Assembly: GCA_965204775.1 (NCBI GenBank)
Contig: CBDBFH010000028.1
Coordinates: forward strand, 62,001 to 126,000
Origin: CBDBFH01 sp965204775
Lineage (GTDB): Bacteria; Pseudomonadota; Alphaproteobacteria; JAPOUT01; G958296285
Length of the DNA: 64,000 bases
Direction: 5' to 3'
Positions within the stretch are counted from its first letter, which is position 1. Each line of letters opens with the position of its first letter. The position numbers were made by a program, and so were the translations under genes. The notes below the pieces were generated by a model. It saw nothing but the letters and a program-made list of their open reading frames with translations. It was not told the DNA's origin and did no database searches. This document shows, in pieces, positions 63,606 to 64,000 of the stretch.

Positions 63606-64000
63606 GAGTTTGTGGGACACGGCCTCGAACTGGCCCAATCTTTTGACCTATCTGCGGATCGCACTGGTTCCGTTGCTGGCCGGCGCGCTGCTCTGGGGGG
63701 GGATTTGGGGCCACTGGCTGGCGGTGGCGCTTTTTGTGCTGGCCGGGTTGACGGATTTTCTGGACGGCTGGCTGGCGCGGCAATGGAAGCAGGCGTCCAG
63801 TCTGGGGCGGATGCTGGACCCGATTGCCGACAAATTTCTGGTCTGCGCGGTTTTGTTGATGCTGACCCATGCGGGGATCGTCACGGGCTGGCTGCTGGCT
63901 CCGGCGCTGATCATTTTGAGCCGGGAGATTTTTGTTTCGGGCCTGCGCGAGCATTTGGGGCAGTTTCGGGTGAGCGTTCCGGTGACTCGTCTGGCGAAGT
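63532..64000 (+). CDS. pgsA: CDP-diacylglycerol-glycerol-3-phosphate 3-phosphatidyltransferase, cut by window end
   Basis: Membrane enzyme for phosphatidylglycerol synthesis. The CDP-alcohol phosphotransferase motif is complete: DFLDGWLARQ...SSLGRMLDPIADK (D-x2-D-G-x2-A-R-x8-G-x3-D-x3-D). Hydrophobic segments precede and follow it. The start is uncertain: an in-frame ATG at 63532 lies inside uvrC and adds an Arg-rich stretch; TTG at 63610 is the alternative but its AGGAG is only one base away. The C-terminus lies outside the window. The uvrC-pgsA order is common in alphaproteobacteria. Confidence 0.88.
   Translation, partial: MSTSTEKVSRLPPPSRRRGRRRGARSLWDTASNWPNLLTYLRIALVPLLAGALLWGGIWGHWLAVALFVLAGLTDFLDGWLARQWKQASSLGRMLDPIADKFLVCAVLLMLTHAGIVTGWLLAPALIILSREIFVSGLREHLGQFRVSVPVTRLAK

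Overview
The window looks like chromosomal DNA of a GC-rich alphaproteobacterium. The taxon calls rest on a NadQ-type NAD regulator directly upstream of nadABC, the rpoD-dnaG-yqeY-carA neighbourhood, glyQ/glyS as separate subunits, an ArsR-methyltransferase fusion ahead of metF-metH, a bactofilin, MlaA/MlaC, and a folM-like SDR-uvrC-pgsA run. I cannot name the order or genus. Housekeeping genes dominate, many joined by ATGA or GTGA stop/start overlaps. The + strand is G-rich through most of the window even where genes lie on the - strand, which suggests that + is the leading strand.

Layout. 0-8.7 kb: partial ygfZ, bactofilin, a tyrosine-phosphatase-like protein, nadQ, nadA-nadB-nadC, an isochorismatase-family hydrolase and a beta-lactamase-fold esterase. 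8.7-17.8 kb (- strand): lipoprotein, enoyl-CoA hydratase, glyS-glyQ, nitronate monooxygenase, a lipidated subtilisin-like protease with an outer-membrane barrel, and a second crotonase. 18-23.2 kb (+): MaoC hydratase, SDR, metallo-beta-lactamase-fold protein, and a second subtilisin-barrel lipoprotein whose barrel is out of frame after a G6 tract. 23.2-28.8 kb (-): metH (also frameshifted near its 3' end), metF and their likely regulator. 29-32.3 kb: mlaA-mlaC, then ettA and tRNA-Ile2 on the other strand. 32.4-36.3 kb: accessory segment with a 148-bp tandem array, a fused nucleotidyltransferase-HEPN protein, a Fic AMP-transferase with its own winged helix, and an orphan DNA methyltransferase. 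36.5-50.2 kb: SIMPL protein, rpoD, dnaG, yqeY, carA, carB, greA, trxB and small envelope proteins. 50.2-50.6 kb: structured non-coding gap. 50.6-64 kb: msrP, dps, aspartate aminotransferase, a second orphan methyltransferase, SMP-30 protein, glpK-uvrB, YHS protein, Ca/Na exchanger, SDR, uvrC and partial pgsA.

How parts fit together. nadQ and nadABC form a local NAD circuit with a perfect palindrome just before nadA. metH-metF and the ArsR-methyltransferase form a methionine/SAM-cycle operon behind a consensus promoter. carA and yqeY diverge from mirror-image promoters.

The best candidates for something undescribed are: (1) two paralogous lipidated S8 protease-barrel proteins, reminiscent of Neisseria NalP, one with a barrel switched out of frame at a G tract; (2) the nucleotidyltransferase-HEPN / Fic / methyltransferase segment, with a strong inverted repeat in front of the Fic gene; (3) a chain of stable hairpins at 50.36-50.52 kb. 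In-frame minisatellites inside several proteins (YgfZ, MsrP, MlaC, the S8 protease, RpoD) suggest a lineage prone to short-repeat expansion.
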